From Azospirillum baldaniorum (GTDB lineage: Bacteria; Pseudomonadota; Alphaproteobacteria; Azospirillales; Azospirillaceae), in contig NZ_CP022253.1 of NCBI RefSeq assembly GCF_003119195.2, forward strand, positions 948,001 through 1,012,000: 64,000 bases of DNA, in the 5' to 3' direction. Positions 35,300-44,159 of this stretch are shown piece by piece. The notes under the pieces were generated by a model, which was given only the letters and a program-made list of their open reading frames with translations, did not search any database and was not told the origin of the DNA. Both the position numbers and the translations under genes were made by a program. Numbering within the stretch: position 1 is the first letter of the stretch; every line of letters begins with the position of its first letter.

Positions 35300-36286
35300 T
35301 TATTGCAGCGCGGCCTCTTCCACCCGTGGATGCGACAGGCGTTCGGCGATTCCGCCGGCCAACCATGCCGAATAGGCATCGCGCCCCTCCGGCCCCAGCA
35401 TGCCGTTGCGGCAGAAGGCCGATGCCTTGGCCGGCTTGGGAAGCGCCGAGTCGGGGAAACGCCAGAGCGGTAGGTCGGCCTGCCCGCTCAGCCGGTCGAG
35501 CGCCGCCGGCCGGTAGCCGTTGCCCGCGCCGTACAGACGCTCCTCCACCACCGCCGGGCGGGGCGGGAGCAGCAGGGCGATCCCGACCCCGGCGGCGCGC
35601 GCCTGATCGGCGAAGCGGCGCACCCGCTCGAAGGCGGGTGAGTCGTCGTTCATGCGGACGGCGGCGTCGCGGGCCTCCACCCAGCGGTCGGCGGCGGTGG
35701 CGGTCCAGCCCTGCAGACCGACGGCGTGGCACGGCTTGGCGTATTGCAGGGCGCTCTGGTCGGGCAGGTAGGAACGGCCGAGCATCGCCACCTCCGTCAG
35801 GTGGGAGCCGTAGCGGCGCAGGCCGGCGAAGTCGCCGCGTTCGGCGAACAGCAGGTCCACGTCCAGGAGGACCAGAGCCGGCTTGAGCTTCAGCACGTCG
35901 CCCAGCAGCGGCTCGAAGTCCTCGATGCGGGCGTGGTCGTGGACGATGCGCAGGAAATGCAGGCTTTCCACCCCGTGCTTCGCCGCCAGTGCGGCCATGC
36001 CGGGTTCGTCCAGGGTGGCGTGGCGCAGCGCCGAGTCACCCAGCGCCACCACCACGACGGGGGACAGGTCCCGCGCCGCCCGCTCCGCCGTCGCGGCGAT
36101 GCGGTTGCTGTTGTACCAGGCGAAGGGCCGGTCGTGGAGGCTGTAGCCGGTCCAGAAGGCCCCCGCCGTCCCGGCCGCGAACAGGGCGGGGATCACCGCC
36201 AGAAGGGTGATCCACATCCGCCGCGGCTTCGCTTGCGGCCCGCTCCTTTCCTTCCGGTGCTTTTGCGGTTCAACAGGCCCGGTCAT
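35300..36286 (-). CDS. Membrane-anchored SGNH-hydrolase-like protein
   Basis: A 328-residue protein with a basic N-terminus and one transmembrane helix at about 23-44, then a periplasmic domain. The 'VVVVALGDSALRHATL' strand carries the GDS motif of SGNH/GDSL hydrolases, and 'ALVLLDVDLLFAERGDF' fits a later strand. Relatives modify cell-surface polymers or act as acetyl esterases. ATG 36286 follows GAGGGACC. The catalytic Asp-His pair could not be placed with certainty. Confidence 0.65.
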   Translation of the reverse strand: MTGPVEPQKHRKERSGPQAKPRRMWITLLAVIPALFAAGTAGAFWTGYSLHDRPFAWYNSNRIAATAERAARDLSPVVVVALGDSALRHATLDEPGMAALAAKHGVESLHFLRIVHDHARIEDFEPLLGDVLKLKPALVLLDVDLLFAERGDFAGLRRYGSHLTEVAMLGRSYLPDQSALQYAKPCHAVGLQGWTATAADRWVEARDAAVRMNDDSPAFERVRRFADQARAAGVGIALLLPPRPAVVEERLYGAGNGYRPAALDRLSGQADLPLWRFPDSALPKPAKASAFCRNGMLGPEGRDAYSAWLAGGIAERLSHPRVEEAALQ

Positions 36287-36489
36287 GGTCCCTCTGCTCC
36301 TCCCAGCGATGCACCCAAGCGATGCGCGGTGTCCGATGACACAAACACTCCGGGAGGGAGCAGGGTCCCGTGTTCCGCCGTGTTTTCCTATGACGAAGGG
36401 GGCATCCGTCCGGATCGTGCCGGAGTAGCCGGATACGGGCGCTTTCGTGTAGTCTTGCGCGAAAGGCGAGGCACGCATCGAGGCACAGG

Positions 36490-36906
36490 ATGAGCACCGA
36501 AATCCGCACCTTCACGATCCCCGACGCGAGCGCGGACGAGGCCCAGGGGCACCTCTCCTCCTTCCTGCGCACGGTCGAGGTGCAGCGCATCGACACCGCC
36601 TACGCCGACGGCGGCTGGCGTGTTCTCGTCCTTTACAAGGATCTGAAGCGCAAGGAGGAATCCCTCCAGATCGAAGCCGCGATCAACGCCGCCCTCAACG
36701 GTTGGCGGGATCGCGCGGCGGCCCGTGAAGGGCTGTCGCGCGACGCCGTCCTGTCGGACGAACTGGTGCCGGAAATCGCCCGTTTCGCCCCCACGACGGA
36801 GCGCGAACTGTCCATCATCGTTGGCGCCCGCGACCTCGGCGTGGGCCACTTCGGCGGCGAGATCGTGCAGGTCGTCCGCGCGACCCTGGACGAACTGATC
36901 GACTGA
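36490..36906 (+). CDS. HRDC-domain protein
   Basis: A 138-residue protein. The C-terminal half ('ARFAPTTERELSIIVGARDLGVGHFGGEIVQVV') matches the HRDC fold of RecQ helicases and RNase D, a small nucleic-acid binding module. The N-terminal half ('TFTIPDASADEAQGHLSSFLRTVEVQRIDTAY') is a strand-rich domain seen in stand-alone HRDC proteins. No enzyme domain is present. Role unknown; DNA or RNA binding is likely. Confidence 0.8.
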   Translation: MSTEIRTFTIPDASADEAQGHLSSFLRTVEVQRIDTAYADGGWRVLVLYKDLKRKEESLQIEAAINAALNGWRDRAAAREGLSRDAVLSDELVPEIARFAPTTERELSIIVGARDLGVGHFGGEIVQVVRATLDELID

Positions 36907-37270
36907 CACATTCGCTCTCCGGAACGGTATAGGCCGAAGGGCCGGGGGCCCCTGGGCGCTGTGCCGAAAGAGAAGCGGGACCCGCCGTAAGCCCGATTCC
37001 AGACGCTCCCACGCTGTGCCAGCATACCCTCGTAGTTTGCGGCAATGCAGCATGGCGGGGGCCATGGACGGAATATCCGGATCGAGAGGCGACGTTCCCG
37101 ATTACCGCGCCATGGCGCGGGAACTGGAAGCGTTCAGCCGTCAAGCGGCGGAGCGCGCGGCGGCCACCGGCGACGGCAGCATGGACGCCCTGGCGCGGCG
37201 TCTCGAGCGCCACGCCGAACAAATCCAACATGATCTGGCCGAAGCCCCGATGCGCCGTTTCGGCTGGCGT
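36907..37270. other. Intergenic stretch with a doubtful coiled-coil ORF
   Basis: A frame from ATG 37052 starts plausibly ('MAGAMDGISGSRGD', then a charged helix to about 37270) but continues to 37483 as antisense of nfeD, where the residues look random. It may be a broken gene whose end is lost, or chance. No stable RNA or repeat seen. Confidence 0.3.
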
Positions 37271-37699
37271 CTAGGCCTTCTCCACCTTCAGCAGAGTGCC
37301 CTCGGCACCGACGATGCGGACGCGGGTTCCGGCGGGGAGATCGGGCCCCTCGACGGTCCAAAGCCCGTCGCCGATCTGCGCCCGGCCCCGCCCGTTGACG
37401 ATGGGGCCGTCCAGCGTGTGCAGCGTCCCGATGTATTGCGCCGTCCGGCGGTTCAGATGCGGCGTGTGCGTCGTATGCGCTGACCCGCGGGACAGGAAGC
37501 GGGTTCCCACCAGCGCGGCGATGGCGAGCAGGGCGAACAGCAGCCCCTGATGCTCCCACGGCAGGGACGGCCAGACCAGGAGCACGAAGCCGACCAGCGC
37601 GGCGGCCCCGCCCAGCCAGAGGAAGGCCGCTCCCGGCGCCACCGTCTCCAGCGCGCCCAGCAGCACGGCCAGAACCCACCAGTGCCAGAATTCGATCAT
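37271..37699 (-). CDS. NfeD family membrane protein
   Basis: A 142-residue short-form NfeD: three hydrophobic segments in the first 75 residues ('LAVLLGALETVAPGAAFLWLG') and a C-terminal OB-fold domain ('GTLHTLDGPIVNGRGRAQIGDGLWTVEG'). It is 31 bases downstream of a stomatin-like gene, the standard partnership. The two are thought to organise membrane microdomains or protein quality control. The long-form protease domain is absent. Confidence 0.88.
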   Translation of the reverse strand: MIEFWHWWVLAVLLGALETVAPGAAFLWLGGAAALVGFVLLVWPSLPWEHQGLLFALLAIAALVGTRFLSRGSAHTTHTPHLNRRTAQYIGTLHTLDGPIVNGRGRAQIGDGLWTVEGPDLPAGTRVRIVGAEGTLLKVEKA

Positions 37700-37730
37700 C
37701 GCGGGTCCGCCTTCGGGGTTTCGCCCAATC

Positions 37731-38810
37731 CTACGACTCCGGCGGCACCGGCGCATCGCGCCTGTTCGGCTCATCACGATTCCGGTCGTCTCGATTCCGG
37801 TCATCGCGATTCCAGGGGCTGCGCGGTGCCGGCGGCGGGGCGGCCGTTCCGGAGGACGCCGCTTGGTTCGCAGGGCGGTTCGGGAAGGCTTCGCGGGCGA
37901 TCTCCGCAATGCCGCCGATGGCGCCGATCACGTTGGCGGCCTCCAGCGGCATGAACAGCACCTTCTGGTTCGGGGCGGCGGCCACCGCCGTCAGAGCGTC
38001 CACATAGCGCTGGGCGACGAAGTAGTTGATGGCCTGGACGTTGCCCCCGGCGATGGCGTCGGAGACCAGCCGGGTGGCCTCGGCTTCGGCCTGGGCGGAG
38101 CGCTCGCGCGCCTCGGCGTCGCGGAAGGCGGCCTCGCGCCGGCCTTCGGCCTGGAGGATGGCGGCTTGCTTGGCGCCCTCCGCCCGCAGGATGGCCGCCT
38201 GGCGCTGGCCCTCCGCCTCCAGGATGGAGGCGCGGCGGTCGCGCTCCGCCTTCATCTGGCGGGCCATGCTGTCCACGAGGTCGCGCGGCGGCTGGATGTC
38301 GCGGATCTCGATGCGCGTCACCTTGACACCCCAGGGGCTGGTCGCCTCGTCCACCACGCCGAGCAGGCGGGCGTTGATCTGGTCGCGCTGGGACAGCAAT
38401 TCATCCAAGTCCATCGAGCCCATGACCGTGCGGGTGTTGGTCATGGTCAGGTTGAGGATCGCCAGCTCCAGGTTGTTGACCTCGTAGGAGGCCTTGGCGG
38501 CGTCGATCACCTGGAAGAAGACGACGCCGTCCGCGGTGACCATGGCGTTGTCGCGGGTGATGACCTCCTGCGATGGCACGTCGAGCACCGTCTCCATCAT
38601 GCTCTGCTTGCGCCCTATGCGGTCGATCAGCGGCAGCAGCAGATGCAGGCCGGGCTGGAGCGTGCGGGTGTAGCGGCCGAACCGCTCCACCGTCCATTCC
38701 TGGCCCTGCGGCACGGTCCGCACGCCCAGCAGAACCAGCGCCAGCGCGAAGATCAGGAGCGCGATGACGAAGAGCGTCAGGCCGCTGGCCACCATCACCC
38801 CACCTCCCAT
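37731..38810 (-). CDS. SPFH/stomatin-like membrane protein (QmcA type)
   Basis: A 359-residue protein with one N-terminal transmembrane helix (about 8-30), an SPFH domain ('VPQGQEWTVERFGRYTRTLQPG', 'DIQPPRDLVDSMARQMKAER'), then an Ala/Glu/Arg coiled coil. The C-terminus is low complexity with a short tandem repeat of Asn-Arg-Asp-Asp units. Two ATGs (38810, 38795) both have usable ribosome-binding sites; the outer one is given. It forms an operon with nfeD. Confidence 0.9.
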   Translation of the reverse strand: MGGGVMVASGLTLFVIALLIFALALVLLGVRTVPQGQEWTVERFGRYTRTLQPGLHLLLPLIDRIGRKQSMMETVLDVPSQEVITRDNAMVTADGVVFFQVIDAAKASYEVNNLELAILNLTMTNTRTVMGSMDLDELLSQRDQINARLLGVVDEATSPWGVKVTRIEIRDIQPPRDLVDSMARQMKAERDRRASILEAEGQRQAAILRAEGAKQAAILQAEGRREAAFRDAEARERSAQAEAEATRLVSDAIAGGNVQAINYFVAQRYVDALTAVAAAPNQKVLFMPLEAANVIGAIGGIAEIAREAFPNRPANQAASSGTAAPPPAPRSPWNRDDRNRDDRNRDEPNRRDAPVPPES

Positions 38811-38879
38811 CCGGTTGTTCCCTCCCTTGGACCATGCCACGGCGGGGCTGCCCCGGCCAGAGCTAGAGCGGTCAGAGCG

Positions 38880-39992
38880 TCAGCCAAGCAGGGCGCCGAT
38901 CGGCTTCAGCGGCTCGTGCGCGTCGAACAGGATCTTCAGGATGGCCAGGATCGGCACCGCCAGCAGCGCGCCGGGGATGCCCCACATCCAGCCCCAGAAC
39001 AGGATGGACACGAACACCGCGATGGGATTCAGCGCCAGCCGCCGCCCGACGATCATCGGGGTCAGGAAGTTGCCCTCCATCATCGTCAGCGCCACGAAGG
39101 TCAGCGGCGGCCCGAAGATGTGCACGCCCCCGTCGAAGGTGAGCGCCGACACCAGGAACAGAACCGCCGTCATCACCGCCGGCCCGATGAAGGGGACGTA
39201 GTTGATGAGCCCGGCGAGCGTTCCCCACAGCGCCGCGTTGGGTACCCCCCACAGCCACATCGCCAGCGTCGTCGCGAGGCCGAGTCCGATGTTGATGACC
39301 GTGATGGTCGCCAGATAGGCGGCGATGTTCTGCTGCACCGTGGCGGCGACCATGGCGTAATGCACGCGGTCGTCCACGTCGCGCATCGTGCCGATCAGCG
39401 CCTCCAGGCTTTGCCGCCCGCGGGCCAGGAAGAAATAGAGCAGCACCTGGAGGATCACCACGTTGGCGATCACCGCCTCCGCCTGATGCAGCACCTGCTC
39501 GGCCAGCGACGGGCCGCGCACCACCACCTCCCGCGCCGTACCGTTGCGGTCGGAGGCCATCTGCTCGATCTGGCGGGAGGCCTCGCGGGCGCGGTCGATC
39601 CCCTCGCGGATGTCGCCCAGCTTGAACTCCAGCTCGTGGACCACGCGGGGCATCCGGTTGACCCATTCAGTGGCCGGGGTCGCCAGCGTGAAGATGGCCC
39701 CCAGCCCGGCGCCGAACACCACGATCACCACCACCGCCGCCCCCAGCGCCTCCGGCAGGCCAAGCCGGTAGAGGCCGCGCACGCAGGGGCGCAGCAGAAG
39801 GCTGAGGATCAGCGCCAGCATGATCGGCAGCAGAACGTCGCGCCCGAAATACAGCGTGAACAGCAGCGCGATGACGAACAGCCCCACCACCGCCACCCGC
39901 ACCGGGTCGCGGGGGTTCCGGGCCGGGGGCAGGGGCTCGGTCACCGGCTCCGGCGGCGGGCTCAGGGGCGGGTCGATCGTGCGGTCGCTCAT
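38880..39992 (-). CDS. AI-2E family transporter (PerM/YdgG-like)
   Basis: A 370-residue inner-membrane protein with about eight hydrophobic segments. The conserved C-terminal 'INYVPFIGPAVMTAVLFLV' and 'NPIAVFVSILFWGWMWGIPGALLAVPILAILKI' motifs identify the family. The name comes from one member that exports autoinducer-2; most transport other or unknown compounds. ATG 39992 gives a short Pro-rich cytoplasmic N-terminus; the longer frame upstream is not supported. Confidence 0.9.
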   Translation of the reverse strand: MSDRTIDPPLSPPPEPVTEPLPPARNPRDPVRVAVVGLFVIALLFTLYFGRDVLLPIMLALILSLLLRPCVRGLYRLGLPEALGAAVVVIVVFGAGLGAIFTLATPATEWVNRMPRVVHELEFKLGDIREGIDRAREASRQIEQMASDRNGTAREVVVRGPSLAEQVLHQAEAVIANVVILQVLLYFFLARGRQSLEALIGTMRDVDDRVHYAMVAATVQQNIAAYLATITVINIGLGLATTLAMWLWGVPNAALWGTLAGLINYVPFIGPAVMTAVLFLVSALTFDGGVHIFGPPLTFVALTMMEGNFLTPMIVGRRLALNPIAVFVSILFWGWMWGIPGALLAVPILAILKILFDAHEPLKPIGALLG

Positions 39993-40119
39993 CGGGGGCA
40001 GGCACTCCGGGAGTAGCGGGCCGGGGGGCGCTTGACGGCGCCGGACCCCCGCCCGATTTAGGGGTATTCCAGGACCGCGCCCACGCGGCCCCGCTTCGCG
40101 ATGACCGGAGTTCCACGAG

Positions 40120-40653
40120 ATGCGCAGCCCGTTCCCTTCGATAAACATCCGCCGCGGCCTGATGGTCCTGGCGCTATCCGTGCTGCCACCGATGGCCGCC
40201 TCCACCGCTGCTTTGGCCGAGGACGCCGTCGTCGGGCGCTTCTCCAACGATTGGACCGGCAACGGGCTTCAGGTGCAGGCGATTGAGGACCCGAAGGTGA
40301 AGGGCATCACCTGCCATCTGGTGGATTTCGACCGCAGCGTGCTCGACCGGCTGACCAAGGGGAACTGGTTCGAGGACCCGTCCAACGCCTCCATCGCCTG
40401 CCGGCGCACCGGGCCGCTGGTGATCGGCGACATCGAGCTGTCGCAGAAGGGGGAGGAGGTCTTTTCCGAGCGCAAGAGCCTGGTCTTCAAGTCCATCGCC
40501 ATCCGCCGCATCTACGACCGGGTGAACGACACGCTGATCTACGTCGTCTACAGCCGCCAAGTGAAGGACGCCTCGGCGAAGATGGCCATCTCCAGCGTGC
40601 CGCTGATCGACACGAACCCCCAATGGGAAAAGGGCAAACCCCCCGTGAAGTGA
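40120..40653 (+). CDS. creA: CreA family protein
   Basis: A 177-residue secreted protein. Signal peptide to about residue 34 (ALAEDA), then the family core: 'IEDPKVKGITCHLVDFD', 'EDPSNASIACRRTGP' with two conserved cysteines, and 'VFSERKSLVFKSIAIRRIYD'. Function of CreA is unknown. It is monocistronic and convergent with the micro-ORF module at 40712-40874. Confidence 0.9.
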   Translation: MRSPFPSINIRRGLMVLALSVLPPMAASTAALAEDAVVGRFSNDWTGNGLQVQAIEDPKVKGITCHLVDFDRSVLDRLTKGNWFEDPSNASIACRRTGPLVIGDIELSQKGEEVFSERKSLVFKSIAIRRIYDRVNDTLIYVVYSRQVKDASAKMAISSVPLIDTNPQWEKGKPPVK

Positions 40654-40711
40654 TCGGAGGAAATGATCGGATGGCTTGCAATCGGGCGGGCGCGGCGCCA
40701 TCATCAGGCTT

Positions 40712-40742
40712 GGGAGGCAGGGGCTCCTATCCCCCGCCTCCC
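40712..40742 (-). other. 3' hairpin of the second micro-ORF module
   Basis: On the minus strand GGGAGGCGGGGG pairs with CCCCTGCCTCCC across a 7-base loop, starting 7 bases after the micro-ORF stop. Compared with 8684-8715, one pair changes on both sides (A-T to G-C) and two others change on one side but still pair. AGCCTGATGATG follows both hairpins. Confidence 0.65.
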
Positions 40743-40749
40743 GGCCCGA

Positions 40750-40827
40750 TCACTGCCGGTTCAGAAGATCAAGGATCGCCTTGACGATCTGGAGCAGCAG
40801 GATCAGGAGACCGAGGATTTCCTTCAT
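40750..40827 (-). CDS. Hydrophobic 25-residue micro-protein, paralogue of the one at 8599-8673
   Basis: GAGGAGG (40836-40842) lies 8 bases before the ATG, exactly as in the first copy. The peptide is a Leu/Ile helix with Lys2, Glu3, Lys16, Asp20 and Arg24 and ends ILDLLNRQ. Identical positions to the first copy are concentrated in LLILL and ILDLLNR. It lies downstream of, and in the same direction as, the AbrB-type permease gene (146-base gap), but its own hairpin and ribosome-binding site suggest an independent unit. Function unknown; a membrane-active or regulatory peptide is the simplest idea. Confidence 0.65.
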   Translation of the reverse strand: MKEILGLLILLLQIVKAILDLLNRQ

Positions 40828-40854
40828 CCTCCGAGCCTCCTCGTTGAGCGGCGG

Positions 40855-40874
40855 GGTGGTGGCACTCCACCACC
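40855..40874 (-). other. 5' hairpin of the second micro-ORF module
   Basis: GGTGGTGG and CCACCACC pair perfectly around CACT, 12 bases upstream of the Shine-Dalgarno sequence of the micro-ORF. The sequence differs from the 5' hairpin of the first copy, but the position is the same. Confidence 0.5.
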
Positions 40875-40973
40875 CGTCCGCGCCTCCACCTCGCACGGGG
40901 TGCGGGATGGGCGCAACGGAAACTCCACGCATGCGTGTGCGGCGGATTGGCCGGTCGAACCCGTGGCCTTTCG

Positions 40974-42035
40974 TCAGGTCTTGCCGTGGTGGGACCGCCA
41001 CTTGCGCCACAGCAGATAGAAGCCGGGCGCCAGCGTCACGATCAGGATGATGCGCACCATGTGGTGGGTGGCGACCAGCGCCACGTCGATGTTCAGCGCC
41101 AGCGCGACCAGCGTCATCTCGGCCAGCCCGCCCGGCGCGAAGGCGAGGATCAGCGCGGCCAGCCCCAGCCCCGTCGCTTCGTCCACCATCCAGGCCGCCG
41201 CCGTGGTCACCAGCAGCATCAGCCCGGTGAGGCCCAGCGCGGTCAGTCCGTCGCGCCCGATGCGGCGGATGTTCAGACCGGTGAAGCGGCAGCCCAGCGA
41301 CGCCCCGATCACCACCTGGGCCGCGGCAACCAGCACGCCCGGCGGCTTGCCCTCGGTCAGGCCGGCGAGGTGGATCGCGGCGGACAGCAGCATCGGTCCG
41401 ACGATCTGGGCGGCGGGGATGCGCAGCAGCTTCGCCAGGGGATAGCCCAGCGCGCAGGCGGACAGCAGCGCCACGTCCAGCGGGGCGAGCGACAGCAGGG
41501 GTGGGCCGAGTGTGCCGCGCCGCGCCGGGTCGTACAGCCCCAGCGCCTGGAAGGCGAAGGGGATGACCAGCACCACCAGCATCACCCGCAGCGCGTGGGA
41601 CAGCGCCATGGTCCGGCTGTCGCCGCCCATCTGGGTGCCGACCATCACCATCTCGTTCAACCCGCCGGGGGTGGCGGTGAAGAAGGAGGTGGGCGGGTCC
41701 AGCCGGGCCGCCCGGCGCAGGTACTGCACGCCCAGCGTGGTCGCCAGCACGAGATAGACGGCCAGCGCGCTCAGCGACAGGCTCCATTCGCCGAGCCGCC
41801 CCAGGATGTCCGGGGTGAAGCCGCTGCCCAGCATCACGCCGAGGATCATGATCATGGCGTTGCGCAGCGGCTTCGGCACATGCAGCGCGACACCGGCCAT
41901 GGCGGCGACCGTGGTGGCGGTCATGGCGCCGATCATCCAGGCCAGCGGCAGGTGGAAATAGCTGAACAGCGCGCCCCCCGCCGTCCCCAGTGCGAGGGCG
42001 AGCGTGAAGGGCCGGAGCCCCGGTCCGATGGTCAT
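40974..42035 (-). CDS. AbrB-family (PF05145-type) membrane protein
   Basis: A 353-residue integral membrane protein with about ten hydrophobic segments in two similar halves; 'HLPLAWMIGAMTATTVAAM' and 'AAQIVGPMLLSAAIHLAG' are corresponding motifs. The family is often misnamed ammonia monooxygenase or AbrB regulator; it is more likely a permease, with a link to gene expression in E. coli AbrB. 'TATPGGLNEMVMVGTQMGGD' and 'AFAPGGLAEMTLVALALNID' are the paired conserved loops. It follows the amidohydrolase gene by 19 bases and may be co-transcribed with it. Confidence 0.87.
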   Translation of the reverse strand: MTIGPGLRPFTLALALGTAGGALFSYFHLPLAWMIGAMTATTVAAMAGVALHVPKPLRNAMIMILGVMLGSGFTPDILGRLGEWSLSLSALAVYLVLATTLGVQYLRRAARLDPPTSFFTATPGGLNEMVMVGTQMGGDSRTMALSHALRVMLVVLVIPFAFQALGLYDPARRGTLGPPLLSLAPLDVALLSACALGYPLAKLLRIPAAQIVGPMLLSAAIHLAGLTEGKPPGVLVAAAQVVIGASLGCRFTGLNIRRIGRDGLTALGLTGLMLLVTTAAAWMVDEATGLGLAALILAFAPGGLAEMTLVALALNIDVALVATHHMVRIILIVTLAPGFYLLWRKWRSHHGKT

Positions 42036-42054
42036 GCCGTTCGTTGTGTCCGGT

Positions 42055-43005
42055 TCAAGGAACGATCCGCCCCAGCCGGACGGCGGTCTGCCCGGATTTG
42101 GGCCGCCGCGCCGGCATGATCAGCACGCAGTCGTCGTAAGGCGTCACGATCGGGCGGCTGCCGTCATGGCCCAGAACCGTTCCGGCGCGGGGAATGATCT
42201 CCATCCCCACATAGGGCTGGTCGAAGAAGAATTCGTCGGTTTCCGCGGTCACCGCCTCGGTCACCTCGACGGTGCGCAGCGGATCGGGGTGGCGGCGGAT
42301 GTGGCGATCGGCCAGCGACGGGTCGATCATCTCCTGGGCGAGCAGGAAGCGCATGGCGCTTTCCAGGGCGACCAGCGCCGTCTCATCCCGCCAGTGCTGA
42401 CCGCATTCGACCAGGATGGCGGTGCGCCGCCCGTCCGCTTCGGCGAAATCCGCGTAGTCGATCACCCGCCGCCCCGCCGCGTGCCCCTCGTCGGCAACGA
42501 TCCAGGCCGGGTGGCCGAGCCGGCGGGCCAGCGCGCGGGCGCGGTCGGTCCGCCCGCACAGAGTCAGCGGCGGGGTGTCCGCCGTCATGGAATGCAGGTC
42601 GAGGATGACGTCCGCGGCGTCGAACACCGGGCGGAGCTGCCGGGCGCGGCGCAACTCCGCGCTGTCGCGCGGGCCGTCCAGCACTTCCGGCGACCAGACG
42701 CGGTTCATGTCCTCGTCGACGAAGCGGGAGGCGTAGGGACGCTCGGCATCGAAGTTCTGATAGGCGGCGGTGTTGGCGAAGACCAGGGTCAGCCGCCCGC
42801 GGGTGGGCCGCAAGCCCATCCGGAACAGCCGGTCCATCGCCACCGCGCCGCTGATCTCGTTGCCGTGAATCAGCGAGACAATGACGGCGTGTGGGCCGGG
42901 GCGTCCGGACTCCAGCGTCGTGACATGGTCGATGCCGGTGTTTCCACGACGGTAGGGGCCGATGTCCGGCGGCGTCAATTCGATCGGTGGCAGGGATTCG
43001 GTCAA
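42055..43005 (-). CDS. Succinylglutamate desuccinylase/aspartoacylase family zinc amidohydrolase
   Basis: A 316-residue M14-like metalloenzyme. Zinc ligands are in 'SLIHGNEISG' (His, Glu) and 'VILDLHSMTAD' (His), and the substrate-binding 'FANTAAYQ' and 'VDEDMNRVW' segments match. The start is probably TTG at 43005, after AAAGGCGAG, because residues upstream of it in the longer frame (ATG 43098) look non-coding. The substrate would be an N-acyl amino acid. It precedes the AbrB-type permease, which might transport the product. Confidence 0.83.
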   Translation of the reverse strand: MTESLPPIELTPPDIGPYRRGNTGIDHVTTLESGRPGPHAVIVSLIHGNEISGAVAMDRLFRMGLRPTRGRLTLVFANTAAYQNFDAERPYASRFVDEDMNRVWSPEVLDGPRDSAELRRARQLRPVFDAADVILDLHSMTADTPPLTLCGRTDRARALARRLGHPAWIVADEGHAAGRRVIDYADFAEADGRRTAILVECGQHWRDETALVALESAMRFLLAQEMIDPSLADRHIRRHPDPLRTVEVTEAVTAETDEFFFDQPYVGMEIIPRAGTVLGHDGSRPIVTPYDDCVLIMPARRPKSGQTAVRLGRIVP

Positions 43006-43262
43006 GCGGATCTCGCCTTTGCGGGTCTGGCCGGTGCCGGGCGCTTTCGCCGAACGGTCAGTATGGCGGAGAGTCCGGCGGTGCGCCAGTCCCGCCATGC
43101 CCGCTGCTCCATCATGTCCTTTGCCTTACCGGTGTATGACGGTTTTTGGTCGACGGGCACCCGGCCATCGTCTATACCCGAATCCATCCGCCGCAGCGCC
43201 CTGCTATGCCATCCGGGCAGGCACCCTGGCGCGTCGGAGCCGTTGGTACACCGGGGTCAGCC

Positions 43263-44129
43263 ATGAGTTTCGTGATCGAGGACGTGCTCGTCCGCAACGA
43301 TCCGATCGTCCCGCGCCTGCCGGTGTTCTTCGATTCACCGCACAGCGGCACCGTCTACCCGCGCGACTTCGCCTTCGTCTGCCCGCTGTCCACCCTGCGG
43401 CAGGCCGAGGACACCCATGTGGACGAGCTGTTCGCCCATGCGCCGGAGCATGGCGCGACGCTGCTCTGCGCCCTCTTCCCGCGCACCTACATCGACGCGA
43501 ACCGGGCCATCGACGACATCGACCCGGCGCTTCTCGACGGGCGCTGGCCCGAACCGCTGCGCCCGACGGAGAAGAGCGCTGCCGGCATGGGGCTGATCCG
43601 CACACTGTGCCGTCCGGGAATGCCGCTCTACGACGGGCGGCTGTCGGTGGCCGAGGTGGCGGAGCGCATCGACCGCTACTACCGGCCCTATCATTTCCAG
43701 GTCGCCAGCGTGATGGACGATCTGGCTGATCGGTTCGGCGCCGTCTGGCACGTCGACTGCCATTCCATGCCCTCCGCGGTCGGGCCGGGGGCGGCGCACA
43801 AGCTGGGCATGGATTTCGTGCTGGGCGACCGCGACGGCACCAGCTGCGAGCCGGGTTTCACGGCACTGGTCGAGCGGGTGCTGACCGGGCTCGGCTACAA
43901 GGTCACGCGGAACCATCCCTTCAAGGGGGTGGAACTGGTGTCCCGCCATTCCAACCCGACGCGGGGCCGCCATTCCCTGCAGCTCGAAATCAACCGGCGG
44001 CTCTACATGAACGAGGAGACGCTGGAGCGGAACGAGGGCTTCGCCCGGCTCCAGGCCGATCTGACCACCTTGACCCGCCGCATCTGCGCCCATGCGCAGG
44101 CCAGCACCGCGCGCCGCGCCGCCGAGTAA
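43263..44129 (+). CDS. N-formylglutamate amidohydrolase family protein
   Basis: A 288-residue hydrolase. Family motifs: 'FFDSPHSGTVYP', 'DTHVDELF', 'RTYIDANRA', 'DCHSMPS' and 'GRHSLQLEINRRLYM'. The first histidines and the last Glu are likely metal ligands. Known members release glutamate and formate in histidine degradation. ATG 43263 starts the conserved part. It is divergent from another N-acyl amino acid hydrolase, hinting at shared substrates. No other histidine-degradation genes are present. Confidence 0.87.
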   Translation: MSFVIEDVLVRNDPIVPRLPVFFDSPHSGTVYPRDFAFVCPLSTLRQAEDTHVDELFAHAPEHGATLLCALFPRTYIDANRAIDDIDPALLDGRWPEPLRPTEKSAAGMGLIRTLCRPGMPLYDGRLSVAEVAERIDRYYRPYHFQVASVMDDLADRFGAVWHVDCHSMPSAVGPGAAHKLGMDFVLGDRDGTSCEPGFTALVERVLTGLGYKVTRNHPFKGVELVSRHSNPTRGRHSLQLEINRRLYMNEETLERNEGFARLQADLTTLTRRICAHAQASTARRAAE

Positions 44130-44159
44130 CGGCGGGGCCAAAGAGGCGGGGCAGGGGCG

